A stretch of DNA of 64,000 nt from Eledone cirrhosa. Taxonomy: Eukaryota > Mollusca > Cephalopoda > Octopoda > Eledonidae. This document shows positions 25,201-38,057 of the stretch, in pieces. A model generated the notes under the pieces. The model made no database searches, had not been told where the DNA came from, and saw nothing but the letters and a program-made list of their open reading frames with translations. How positions within the stretch are numbered: position 1 is the stretch's first letter; every line of letters starts with the position of its first letter. Location: assembly GCA_964016885.1 (NCBI GenBank), contig OZ024740.1, positions 8,390,450 to 8,454,449 of the forward strand, written 5' to 3'. A program made the position numbers and the translations under genes.

Positions 25201-25418
25201 TCTATTGGTATGTCAGTTTCAATTGGTATGTCAGTTTCGTTTGGATTGTCTGTTTCGATTGGTTTATCAGTTCCGATTGGTATGTAAGTTTTGATTGGTG
25301 TGTCAGTTTCGATTGGTATATCAGTTTCGATTGGTATATCAGTTTCTATTGGTATGTCAGTTTCTATTGGTATGTCAGTTTCTATTGGGATATCAGTTTC
25401 GATTGGTATATCAGTTTC
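19292..25418. repeat. HOR superunit C, copy 2 (~6.1 kb)
   Basis: This is the second copy of the 12698-18571 superunit. It begins directly behind the GAT tail of the retrotransposon fragment and runs to where copy 1 diverges from it at 18572/25419. The retrotransposon is not present at the corresponding internal position, so it sits between the two superunits and was not duplicated with them. Confidence 0.72.
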
Positions 25419-25719
25419 GATTGATATATCAGTTTCGAATAGTATGTCAGTTTCTACTGGTATGTCAGTTTCGATTAGTATATCAGTTTCTATTGGTATG
25501 TCAGTTTCAATTTGTATGTAAGTTTCGATTGATGTATCAGTTTCGATTGGTATGTCAGTTTCGATTGGTATATCAGTTTCGATTGGTATGTCAATTTCAA
25601 TTAGTATATCAGTTTCTATTGGTATATCAGTTTCGATTTGTATGTCAGTTTCGATTAGTATATCAGTTTCTATAGGTATGTCAATTTCTATTGGTATATC
25701 AGTTTCGATTGATATATCA

Positions 25720-28256
25720 GTTTCGATTAGTATGTCAGTTTCTACTGGTGTGTCAGTTTCGATTAGTATATCAGTTTCTATTGGTATGTCAGTTTCTAAT
25801 GGTATATCAGTTTCGATTGGTATATCAGTTTTGATTAGTATGTCAGTTTCTACTGGTATGTTAGTTTCGATTAGTATATCAGTTTCTATTGGTATGTCAG
25901 TTTCGATCGATATGTCAGTTTCTATTGGTATATCAGTTTCGATTGGTATGTCAGTTTCGATTGGTATGTCAATTTCGATTGGTATATCAGTTTCTATTGG
26001 TATGTCAGTTTCGATTGGTATGTCAGTTTCTATTGGTATATCAGTTTCGATTGATATATCAGTTTCGATTAGTATGTCAGTTTCTAATGGTATGTCAGTT
26101 TCGATTAGTTTATCAGTTTCTAATGGTATGTCAGTTTCTATTGGTATATCAGATTCGATTGGTATATCACTTTCGATTAGTATGTCAGTTCCGATTGGTA
26201 TGTCAGTTTTGATTGGTATATCAGTTTCGATTGGTATGTTAGTTTCGATTGGTATGTCAGTTTCGATTGGTATGTCAGTTTCGATCGGTATGTCAGTTTC
26301 TATTGATATATCAGTTTCGATTGGTATATCAGTTTCGATTGGTATATCAGTTTCATTGGTATGTCAGTTTCTATTGGTATATCAGTTTCGATTGGTATGT
26401 CAGTTTCGATTGGTATGTCAATTTCAATTGGTATATAAGTTTCGATTGATATATCAGTTTCGATTAGTATGTCAGTTTCATCTGGTATGTCAGTTTCGAT
26501 TAGTATATCAGTTTCTATTGGTATGTCAGTTTTGATTGGTATATCAGTTTCGATTTGTATGTCAGTTTCGTTTGGATTGTCAGTTTCGATTGGTTTATCA
26601 GTTCCGATTGGTATGTAAGTTTTGATCGGTATGTCAGTTTCGATTGGTATATCAGTTTCGATTGGTATATCAGTTTCTATTGGTATGTTAGTTTCTATTG
26701 GTATGTCAGTTTCTATTGGGATATCAGTTTCGATTGGTATATCAGTTTCGATTGATATATCAGTTTCGAATAGTATGTCAGTTTCTACTGCTATGTCAGT
26801 TTCGATTAGTATATCAGTTTCTATTGGTATGTCAGTTTCGATTGGTATATCAGTTTCGATTTGTATATCAGTTCCTATTGCTATATCAGATTCTATTGGT
26901 ATGTCAGTTTCAATTGGTATGTAAACTTCGATTGATGTATCAGTTTCGATTGGTATGTCAGTTTCGATATGTATATCAGTTTCGATTGGTATGTCAATTT
27001 CAATTACTATATCAGTTTCTATTGGTATATCAGTTTCGATTTGTATGTCAGTTTCGAGTGGTATGTCAGTTTCTATTGGTATATCAGTTTCGATTGATAT
27101 ATCAGTTTCGATTAGTATATCAGTTTCTAATGGTATGTCAGTTTCCATTGGTATATCAGATTCGATTGGTATATCACTTTCGATTAGTATGTCAGTTCCG
27201 ATTGGTATGTCAGTTTTGATTGGTATATCAGTTTCGATTGGTATGTCAGTTTCGATTGGTATGTCAGTTTCGATTGGTATATCAGTTCCGATTGGTATGT
27301 CAGTTTCGATTGGTATGTCAGTTTCGATTGGTATGTCAATTTCGATGAGTATATCAGTTTCTATTAGTATGTTAGTTTCTATTGGAATATCAGTTTCGAT
27401 TGGTATATCTGTTTCGATTATTATTTCAGTTTCTATTTGTATGTCAGTTTCGATTGGTATGTCAGTTTCGATTGGTATATCAGTTTCGATTGGTATGTCA
27501 GTTTCGATTGGTATGTCAATTTCAATTGGTCTATCAGTTTCTATTGGTATGTCAGTTTCGTGTGGTATGTCAGTTTCTATTGGTATATAAGTTTCGATTG
27601 ATATATCAGTTTCGATTAGTATGTCAGTTTCATCTGGTATGTCAGTTACGATTAGTATATCAGTTTCTATTGGTATGTCAGTTTTGATTGGTATATCAGT
27701 TTCGATTGGTATGTCAGTTTCGATTGGTATGTCAGTTTCGATTGCTATATCAGTTCCGATTGGTATGTCAGTTTCGATTGGTATGTCAGTTTTTATTGGG
27801 ATATCAGTTTCGATTGGTATATCAGTTTCGATTGATATATCAGTTTCGAATAGTATGTCAGTTTCTACTGCTATGTCAGTTTTGATTGGTATATCAGTTT
27901 CGATTGGTATGTCAGTTTCGATTGGTATGTCAGTTTCGATTGCTATATCAGTTCCGATTGGTATGTCAGTTTCGATTGGTATGTCAGTTTCGATTGGTAT
28001 ATCAGTTTCGATTGGTATGTCAGTTTCGATTTGTATGTCAATTTCGATTGGTATATCAGTTTCTATTCGTATGTCAGTTTCGAGTGGTATGTCAGTTTCT
28101 ATTGGTATATCAGTTTCGATTGATATATCAGTTTCCATTAGTATGTCAGTTTCTACTGGTATGTCAGTTTCGATTAGTATATCAGTTTCTAATGGTATGT
28201 CAGTTTCTATTGGTATATCAGATTCGATTGGTATATCACTTTCGATTAGTATGTCA
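25720..28256. repeat. HOR block D, copy 1 (2,537 bp)
   Basis: This is the first unit of a clean tandem duplication; the second unit follows at 28257. Landmarks include TTTCGATCGATATG near 25910, the 17-bp TTTCATTGG unit near 26350 and ATTACTATATC near 27005. The length is 141 monomers less one base, the missing base being in the 17-bp unit. Confidence 0.88.
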
Positions 28257-30739
28257 GTTTCGATTAGTATGTCAGTTTCTACTGGTATGTCAGTTTCGAT
28301 TAGTATATCAGTTTCTATTGGTATGTCAGTTTCTAATGGTATATCAGTTTCGATTGGTATATCAGTTTTGATTAGTATGTCAGTTTCTACTGGTATGTTA
28401 GTTTCGATTAGTATATCAGTTTCTATTGGTATGTCAGTTTCGATCGATATGTCAGTTTCTATTGGTATATCAGTTTCGATTGGTATGTCAGTTTCGATTG
28501 GTATGTCAATTTCGATTGGTATATCAGTTTCTATTGGTATGTCAGTTTCGATTGGTATGTCAGTTTCTATTGGTATATCAGTTTCGATTGATATATCAGT
28601 TTCGATTAGTATGTCAGTTTCTAATGGTATGTCAGTTTCGATTAGTTTATCAGTTTCTAATGGTATGTCAGTTTCTATTGGTATATCAGATTCGATTGGT
28701 ATATCACTTTCGATTAGTATGTCAGTTCCGATTGGTATGTCAGTTTTGATTGGTATATCAGTTTCGATTGGTATGTTAGTTTCGATTGGTATGTCAGTTT
28801 CGATTGGTATGTCAGTTTCGATCGGTATGTCAGTTTCTATTGATATATCAGTTTCGATTGGTATATCAGTTTCGATTGGTATATCAGTTTCATTGGTATG
28901 TCAGTTTCTATTGGTATATCAGTTTCGATTGGTATGTCAGTTTCGATTGGTATGTCAATTTCAATTGGTATATAAGTTTCGATTGATATATCAGTTTCGA
29001 TTAGTATGTCAGTTTCATCTGGTATGTCAGTTTCGATTAGTATATCAGTTTCTATTGGTATGTCAGTTTTGATTGGTATATCAGTTTCGATTTGTATGTC
29101 AGTTTCGTTTGGATTGTCAGTTTCGATTGGTTTATCAGTTCCGATTGGTATGTAAGTTTTGATCGGTATGTCAGTTTCGATTGGTATATCAGTTTCGATT
29201 GGTATATCAGTTTCTATTGGTATGTTAGTTTCTATTGGTATGTCAGTTTCTATTGGGATATCAGTTTCGATTGGTATATCAGTTTCGATTGATATATCAG
29301 TTTCGAATAGTATGTCAGTTTCTACTGCTATGTCAGTTTCGATTAGTATATCAGTTTCTATTGGTATGTCAGTTTCGATTGGTATATCAGTTTCGATTTG
29401 TATATCAGTTCCTATTGCTATATCAGATTCTATTGGTATGTCAGTTTCAATTGGTATGTAAACTTCGATTGATGTATCAGTTTCGATTGGTATGTCAGTT
29501 TCGATATGTATATCAGTTTCGATTGGTATGTCAATTTCAATTACTATATCAGTTTCTATTGGTATATCAGTTTCGATTTGTATGTCAGTTTCGAGTGGTA
29601 TGTCAGTTTCTATTGGTATATCAGTTTCGATTGATATATCAGTTTCGATTAGTATATCAGTTTCTAATGGTATGTCAGTTTCCATTGGTATATCAGATTC
29701 GATTGGTATATCACTTTCGATTAGTATGTCAGTTCCGATTGGTATGTCAGTTTTGATTGGTATATCAGTTTCGATTGGTATGTCAGTTTCGATTGGTATG
29801 TCAGTTTCGATTGGTATATCAGTTCCGATTGGTATGTCAGTTTCGATTGGTATGTCAGTTTCGATTGGTATGTCAATTTCGATGTGTATATCAGTTTCTA
29901 TTAGTATGTTAGTTTCTATTGGAATATCAGTTTCGATTGGTATATCTGTTTCGATTATTATTTCAGTTTCTATTTGTATGTCAGTTTCGATTGGTATGTC
30001 AGTTTCGATTGGTATATCAGTTTCGATTGGTATGTCAGTTTCGATTGGTATGTCAATTTCAATTGGTCTATCAGTTTCTATTGCTATGTCAGTTTCGTGT
30101 GGTATGTCAGTTTCTATTGGTATATAAGTTTCGATTGATATATCAGTTTCGATTAGTATGTCAGTTTCATCTGGTATGTCAGTTACGATTAGTATATCAG
30201 TTTCTATTGGTATGTCAGTTTTGATTGGTATATCAGTTTCGATTGGTATGTCAGTTTCGATTGGTATGTCAGTTTCGATTGCTATATCAGTTCCGATTGG
30301 TATGTCAGTTTCGATTGGTATGTCAGTTTCTATTGGGATATCAGTTTCGATTGGTATATCAGTTTCGATTGATATATCAGTTTCGAATAGTATGTCAGTT
30401 TCTACTGCTATGTCAGTTTTGATTGGTATATCAGTTTCGATTGGTATGTCAGTTTCGATTGGTATGTCAGTTTCGATTGCTATATCAGTTCCGATTGGTA
30501 TGTCAGTTTCGATTGGTATGTCAGTTTCGATTGGTATATCAGTTTCGATTGGTATGTCAGTTTCGAGTGGTATGTCAGTTTCTATTGGTATATCAGTTTC
30601 GATTGATATATCAGTTTCCATTAGTATGTCAGTTTCTACTGGTATGTCAGTTTCGATTAGTATATCAGTTTCTAATGGTATGTCAGTTTCTATTGGTATA
30701 TCAGATTCGATTGGTATATCACTTTCGATTAGTATGTCA
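28257..30739. repeat. HOR block D, copy 2 (2,483 bp)
   Basis: This copy matches 25720-28256 nearly base for base at an offset of 2,537 bp. Only scattered substitutions were noticed, such as GATGAGTATATC near 27350 against GATGTGTATATC near 29887. It carries one three-monomer (54 bp) loss near its right end. The high similarity marks a recent duplication. Confidence 0.88.
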
Positions 30740-32580
30740 GTTCCGATTGGTATGTAAGTTTTGATTGGTATGTCAGTTTTGATTGGAATATCAGTTTCGA
30801 TTGGTATGTCAGTTTCGATTGGTATGTCAGTTTCGATTGGTATATCACTTTCGATTGGTATGTAAGTTTCGATTGGTATGTCAATTTCAATTGGTATATC
30901 AGTTTCTATTCGTATATCAGTTTCTATTGGTATGTCAGTTTTGATTGGTATATCAGTTTCGACTGGTATGTCAGTTTCGATTGGTATGTCAGTTTCGATT
31001 GGTATATAAGTTCCGATTGGTATGTCAGTTTCGATTGGTATGTCAGTTTCGATTGGTATGTCAGTTTCAATTGGTATATCAATTTCGATTGGTATATCTG
31101 TTTCGATTAGTATGTCAGTTTCTATTTGTATGTTATGTTTCGATTAGTATATCAGTTTCTATTGGTATGTCAGTTTCGATCGGTATGTCAGTTTCTATTG
31201 ATATATCAGTTTTGATTGGTATATCAGTTTCGATTGGTATATCAGTTTCTATTGGTATGTCAGTTTCTGTTGGTATATCAGTTTCTATTGGTATGTCAGT
31301 TTTGATTGGTATATCAGTTTCGATTGGTATGTCAGTTTCGATTGGTATGTCAGTTTCGATTGGTATATCAGTTTCGATTGATATGTCAGTTTCGATCGGT
31401 ATGTCAATTTCAATTGGTATATCAGTTTCTATTGGTATGTCAGTTTCGAGTGGTATGTCAGTTTCTATTGGTATATAAGTTTCGATTGATATATCAGTTT
31501 CGATTAGTATGTCAGTTTCTACTAGTATGTCAGTTTCGATTAGTATGTCAGTTTCTATTGGTATGTCAGTTTCGATTGGTATATCAGTTTCGATTTATAT
31601 ATCAGTTCCTATTGCTATATCTATTTCTATTGGTATGTCAGTTTCAATTGGTATGTCAGTTTCGATTGGTATGTCAGTTTCGATTGGTTTATCAGTTCCG
31701 ATTGGTATGTAAGTTTTGATTGGTATGTCAGTTTCGATTGGTATATCAGTTTCGATTGGTATATCAGTTTCTATTGGTATGTCAGTTTCTCTTGGTATGT
31801 CAGTTTCTATTGGTATATCAGTTTCGATTGGTATATCAGTTTCGAATAGTATGTCAGTTTCTAATGGTATGTCAGTTTCGATTAGTATATCAGTTTCTAT
31901 TGGTATGTCAGTTTCGATTGGTATATCAGTTTCGATTTGTATATCAGTTCCTATTGCTATATCAGTTTCTATTGGTATGTCAGTTTCAATTGGTATGTAA
32001 GTTTCGATTGATGTATCAGTTTTGATTGGTATGTCAGTTTCGATTGGTATCTCAGTTTCGATTGCTATGTCAATTTCAATTAGTATATCAGTTTCTATTG
32101 GTATATCAGTTTCGATTTGTATGTCAGTTTCGATTAGTATATCAGTTTCTATAGGTATGTCAATTTCTATTGGTATATCCGTTTCAATTGGTATATCAGT
32201 TTCTATTGGTATATCAGTTTCGATTGGTATATCAGTTTCGATTAGTATGTCAGTTTCTATTAGTATGTCAGTTTCGATCGGTATGTCAGTTCCCATTGAT
32301 ATATCAGTTTCGATTAGTATATCAGTTTCGATTGGTATATTAGTTTCGATTGGTATGTGAGTTTCTATTGGTATATCAGTTTCTATTGGTATGTCAGTTT
32401 TGATTGGTATATCAGTTTCGATTGGTATGTCAGTTTTGATTGGTATGTCAGTTTCGATTGGTATATCAGTTCCGATTGGTATATCAGTTTCGATTGGTAT
32501 GTCAGTTTCGATTGGTATGTCAATTTCGATTGGTATATCAGTTTCTATTGGTATATCAGTTTCGATTGATATATCAGTTT

Positions 32581-33479
32581 CGATTAGTATGTCAGTTTCT
32601 ACAGGTATGTCAGTTTCGATTAGTATATCAGTTTCTAATGGTATGTCAGTTTCTATTGGTATATCAGATTCGATTGGTATATCACTTTCGATTAGTATGT
32701 CAGTTTCTATTGGTATGTCAGTTTTGATTGGTATGTCAGTTTCGATTGGTTTATCAGTTACGATTGGTATGTAAGTTTTGATTGGTATGTCAGTTTCGAT
32801 TGGGATGTCAGTTTCGATTAGTATATCAGTTTCTATTGGTATGTCAGTTTCGATTGGTATATCAATTTCAATTTGTATATCAGTTCCTATTGGTATGTCA
32901 GTTTCAATTGTTATGTTAGTTTCTATTGGTATATCAGTTTTGACTGGTATAACAGTTTCGATTAGTATGTCAGTTTCGATTGTTATGTCAGTTTCGATTT
33001 GTATATCAGTTCCGATTGGTAAGTCAGTCTCGATTGGTATGTCAGTTTCGATTGGTATATCAGTTTCGATTGGTATGTCGGTTTCGATTGGTATGTCAGT
33101 TTCGATTAGTATATCAGTTTATATTGGTATATCAGTTTCGATTGGTATCTCGGTTTCTATTGTTATATCACTTTCTATTGGTATGTCAGTTTCGATAGGT
33201 ATGTCAGTTTCTATTGGTATATCAGTTTCGATTGGTATGTAAGTTTCTATTGGTATGTCAGTTTCGATTGGTATATCAGTTTCGATTGGTATGTCAGTTT
33301 CAATTGCTATATCAGTTTCTATTTGTATGTCAATTAGGATAGGTATGTCAGTTTCTATTTGTATATCAGTTTCGATTAGTATGTCAGTTTCTATTGGTAT
33401 GTCAGTTTCTATTGGTATATCAGTTCTATTGGTATGTCAGTTTTGAGTGGTATATCAGTTTCGATTGGTATGTTAGTTT
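32581..33479. repeat. HOR block E, copy 1 (899 bp)
   Basis: The block opens with CGATTAGTATG and a CTACAGG monomer and continues through the GGTAAGTCAGTCTCG landmark near 33015 to a CAATTAGGATAGG monomer near 33330. The same order recurs from 33480. A 17-bp monomer (CAGTTCTATTGG) near 33423 is private to this copy. Confidence 0.82.
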
Positions 33480-34432
33480 CGATTAGTATGTCAGTTTCTA
33501 CAGGTATGTCAGTTTCGATTAGTATATCAGTTTCTAATGGTATGTCAGTTTCTACTGGTATATCAGATTCGATTGGTATATCACTTTCGATTAGTATGTC
33601 AGTTTCTATTGGTATGTCAGTTTTGATTGGTATATCAGTTTCAATTGGTATGTCAGTTTCGATTGGTATGTCAGTTTCGATTGGTTTATCAGTTACGATT
33701 GGTATGTAAGTTTTGATTGGTATGTCAGTTTCGATTGGGATGTCAGTTTCGATTAGTATATCAGTTTCTATTGGTATGTAAGTTTCGATTGGTATATCAA
33801 TTTCAATTTGTATATCAGTTCCTATTGCTATATCAGTTTCTATTGGTATGTCAGTTTCAATTGTTATGTTAGTTTCTATTGGTATATCAGTTTTGACTGG
33901 TATATCAGTTTCGATTAGTATGTCAGTTTCGATTGTTATGTCAGTTTCGATTTGTATATCAGTTCCGATTGGTAAGTCAGTCTCGATTGGTATGTCAGTT
34001 TCGATTGGTATATCAGTTTCGATTGGTATGTCGGTTTCGATTGGTATGTCAGTTTCGATTAGTATATCAGTTTATATTGGTATATCAGTTTCGATTGGTA
34101 TCTCAGTTTCTATTGTTATATCACTTTCTATTGGTATGTCAGTTTCGATAGGTATGTCAGTTTCTATTGGTATATCAGTTTCGATTGGTATGTAAGTTTC
34201 TATTGGTATGTCAGTTTCGATTGGTATATCAGTTTCGATTGGTATATCAGTTTCAATTGTTATATCAGTTTCTATTTGTATGTCAATTAGGATAGGTATG
34301 TCAGTTTCTATTTGTATATCAGTTTCGATTAGTATGTCAGTTTCTATTGGTATGTCAGTTTCTATTGGTATATCAGTTTCTATTGGTATGTCAGTTTTGA
34401 GTGGTATATCAGTTTCGATTGGTATGTTAGTT
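33480..34432. repeat. HOR block E, copy 2 (953 bp)
   Basis: This is the tandem copy of 32581-33479. It is 54 bp longer because of three additional monomers near its left end, so the offset grows from 899 to 953 bp. It holds the same GGTAAGTCAGTCTCG and CAATTAGGATAGG landmarks. Confidence 0.82.
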
Positions 34433-35100
34433 TCGATTGGTATGTCAGTTTCGATTGGTATATCAGTTCCGGTTGGTATGTCAGTTTCGATTGTTATGTC
34501 AGTTTCGATTGGTATGTCAGTTTCGATTGGTATGTCAATTTCGATGTGTATATCAGTTTCTATTAGTATGTTAGTTTCTATTGGAATATCAGTTTCGATT
34601 GGTATATCTGTTTCGATTAGTATGTCAGTTTCTATTTGTATGTTAGTTTCGATTAGTATATCAGTTTCTATTGGTATGTAAGTTTCGATCGGTATGTCAG
34701 TTTCTATTGATATATCAGTTTCGATTGGTATATCAGTTTCGATTGGTATATCAGTTTCTATTGGTATGTCAGTTTCTATTGGTATATCAGTTTGGATTGG
34801 TATATCAGTTTCGATTAGTATGTCAGTTTCGATTGTTATGTCAGTTTCGATTTGTATATCAGTTCCGATTGGTATGTCAGTCTCGATTGGTATGTCAGTT
34901 TTGATTGGTATATCAGTTTCGATTGGTATGTCGGTTTCGATTGGTATGTCAGTTTCGATTAGTATATCAGTTTATATTGGTATATCAGTTTCAATTGGTA
35001 TCTCAGTTTTTATTGTTATATCACTTTCTACTGGTATGTCAGTTTCGATAGGTATGTCGGTTTCTATTGGTATATCAGTTTCGATTGGTATGTAAGTTTC

Positions 35101-35460
35101 TATTGGTATGTCAGTTTCGATTGGTATATCAGTTTCGATTGGTATGTCAGTTTCAATTGTTATATCAGTTTCTATTTGTATGTCAATTAGGATAGGTATG
35201 TCAGTTTCTATTGGTATATCAGTTTCGATTGGTATATCAGTTTCTATTGGTATGTCAGTTTCTATTGGTATATCAGTTTCTATTGGTATCTCAGTTTCGA
35301 TTGGTATATCAGTTTCGATTGGTATGTCAGTTTCAATTGTTATATCAGTTTCTATTTGTATGTCAATTAGGATAGGTATGTCAGTTTCTATTGGTATATC
35401 AGTTTCGATTGGTATATCAGTTTCTATTGGTATGTCAGTTTCTATTGGTATATCAGTTTC
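35101..35460. repeat. 180-bp tandem duplication (2 x 10 monomers)
   Basis: Positions 35101-35280 and 35281-35460 are copies of a ten-monomer unit containing the CAATTAGGATAGG marker. I compared them line by line and found one difference, G at 35110 against C at 35290. This is the smallest fresh duplication seen in the array and shows in-register duplication by a whole number of monomers. Confidence 0.95.
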
Positions 35461-35554
35461 TATTGGTAAGTCAGTTTTGATTGGTATATCAGTTTCGATT
35501 GGTATGTCAGTTTCGATTGGTATGTCAGTTTCGATTGGTATGTCAGTTTCGATC

Positions 35555-37765
35555 GGTATGTCAATTTCAATTGGTATATCAGTTTCTATTGGTATGTCAG
35601 TTTCGAGTGGTATGTCAGTTTCTATTGGTATATAAGTTTCGATTGATATATCAGTTTCGATTAGTATGTCAGTTTCAACTGGTATGTCAGTTTCGATTAG
35701 TATATCAGTTTCTATTGGTATGTCAGTTTCGATTGGTATATCAGTTTCGATTTGTATATCAGTTCCTATTGCTATATCTATTTCTATTGGTATGTCAGTT
35801 TCAATTGGTTTGTCAGTTTCGATTGGTATGTCAGTTTCGATTGGTTTATCAGTTCCAATTGGTATGTAAGTTTTGATTGGTATGTCAGTTTCGATTGGCA
35901 TATCAGTTTCGATTGGTATATCAGTTTCTATTGGTATGTCAGTTTCTCTTGGTATGTCAGTTTCTATTGGTATATCAGTTTCGATTGGTATATCAGTTTC
36001 GAATAGTATGTCAGTTTCTAATGGTATGTCAGTTTCGATTAGTATATCAGTTTCTATTGGTATGTCAGTTTCGATTGGTATATCAGTTTCGATTTGTATA
36101 TCAGTTCCTATTGCTATATCAGTTTCTATTGGTATGTCAGTTTCAATTGGTATGTAAGTTTCGATTGATGTATCAGTTTTGATTGGTATGTCAGTTTCGA
36201 TTGGTATCTCAGTTTCGATTGGTATGTCAATTTCAATTAGTATATCAGTTTCTATTGCTATATCAGTTTCGATTTGTATGTCAGTTTCGATTAGTATATC
36301 AGTTTCTATAGGTATGTCAATTTCTATTGGTATATCTGTTTCAATTGGTATATCAGTTTCTATTGGTATATCAGTTTCGATTGATATATCAGTTTCGATT
36401 AGTATGTCAGTTTCTACTGGTATGTCAGTTTCGATTAGTATATCAGTTTCTATTGGTATGTCAGTTTCTATTGGTATATCAGTTTCGATTGGTATATCAG
36501 TTTCGATTAGTATGTCAGTTTCTATTAGTATGTCAGTTTCTACTGGTATGTCAGTTTCGATTGGTATGTCAGTTTCGATTGGTATGTCAGTTTCGATTGG
36601 TATGTCAATTTCGATTGGTATATCAGTTTCTATTGGTATGTCAGTTTCGAGTGGTATGTCAGTTTCTATTGGTATATCAGTTTCGATTGATATATCAGTT
36701 TCGATTAGTATGTCAGTTTCTACTGGTATGTCAGTTTCGATTAGTATATCAGTTTCTAATGGTATGTCAGTTTCTATTGGTATATCAGATTCGATTGGTA
36801 TATCATTTTTGATTAGTATGTCAATTCCGATTGGTATGTAAGTTTTGATTGGTATGTCAGTTTAGATTGGTATATCAGTTTCGATTGGTATGTCAGTTTC
36901 GATTGGTATGTCAGTTTCGATTGGTATATCAGTTCCGATTGGTATGTCAGTTTCGATTGGTATGTCAGTTTCGATTGGTATATCAGTTTCGATTGGTATG
37001 TAAGTTTCGATTGGTATGTCAATTTCAATTGGTATATCAGTTTCTATTGGTATGTCTGTTTCGAGTGGTATGTCAGTTTCTATTGGTATATAAGTTTCGA
37101 TTGATATATCAGTTTCGATTAGTATATCAGTTTCTATTGGTATGTCAGTTTTGATTGGTATATCAGTTTCGATTGGTATGTCAGTTTCGATTGGTATGTC
37201 AGTTTCGATTGGTTTATCAGTTCCGATTGGTATGTCAGTTTCGATTGGTATGTCAGTTTCGATTGGTATGTCAGTTTCGATTGGTGTGTCAATTTCGATG
37301 TGTATATCAGTTTCTATTAGTATGTTAGTTTCTATTGGAATATCAGTTTCGATTGGTATATCTGTTTCGATTAGTATGTCAGTTTCTATTTGTATGTTAG
37401 TTTCGATTAGTATATCAGTTTCTATTGGTATGTCAGTTTCGATCGGTATGTCAGTTTCTATTGATATATCAGTTTCGATTGGTATATCAGTTTCGATTGG
37501 TATATCAGTTTCTATTGGTATGTCAGTTTCTATTGGTGTATCAGTTTCTATTGGTATGTCAGTCTTGATTGGTATATCAGTTTCGATTGGTATGTCAGTT
37601 TCGATTGGTATGTCAGTTTCGATTGGTATATCAGTTTCGATTGGTATGTCAGTTTCGATCGGTATGTCAATTTCAATTGGTATATCAGTTTCTATTGGTA
37701 TGTCAGTTTCGAGTGGTATGTCAGTTTTCTATTGGTATATAAGTTTCGATTGATATATCAGTTTC
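35555..37765. repeat. HOR block G, copy 1 (~2.2 kb)
   Basis: The monomer order recurs at 38058-40267 with an offset of 2,503 bp, which is 139 monomers plus one base. The block shares a CAGTTTAGATTGG monomer (36860/39363) and a GGTTTATCAGTTCCG monomer (37210/39713) with copy 2. A 19-bp monomer (CAGTTTTCTATTGG) near 37728 is private to this copy. Confidence 0.78.
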
Positions 37766-38057
37766 GATTGGTATGTAAGTTTTGATTGGTATGTCAGTTT
37801 CGATTGGTATATCAGTTTCGATTAGTATATCAGTTTCTATTGGTATGTCAGTTTCGATCGGTATGTCAGTTTCTATTGATATATCAGTTTCGATTGGTAT
37901 ATCAGTTTCGATTGGTATATCAGTTTCTATTGGTATGTCAGTTTCTGTTGGTATATCAGTTTCTATTGGTATGTCAGTTTTTATTGGTATATCAGTTTCG
38001 ATTGGTATGTCAGTTTCGATTGGTATGTCAGTTTCGATTGGTATATCAGTTTCGATT

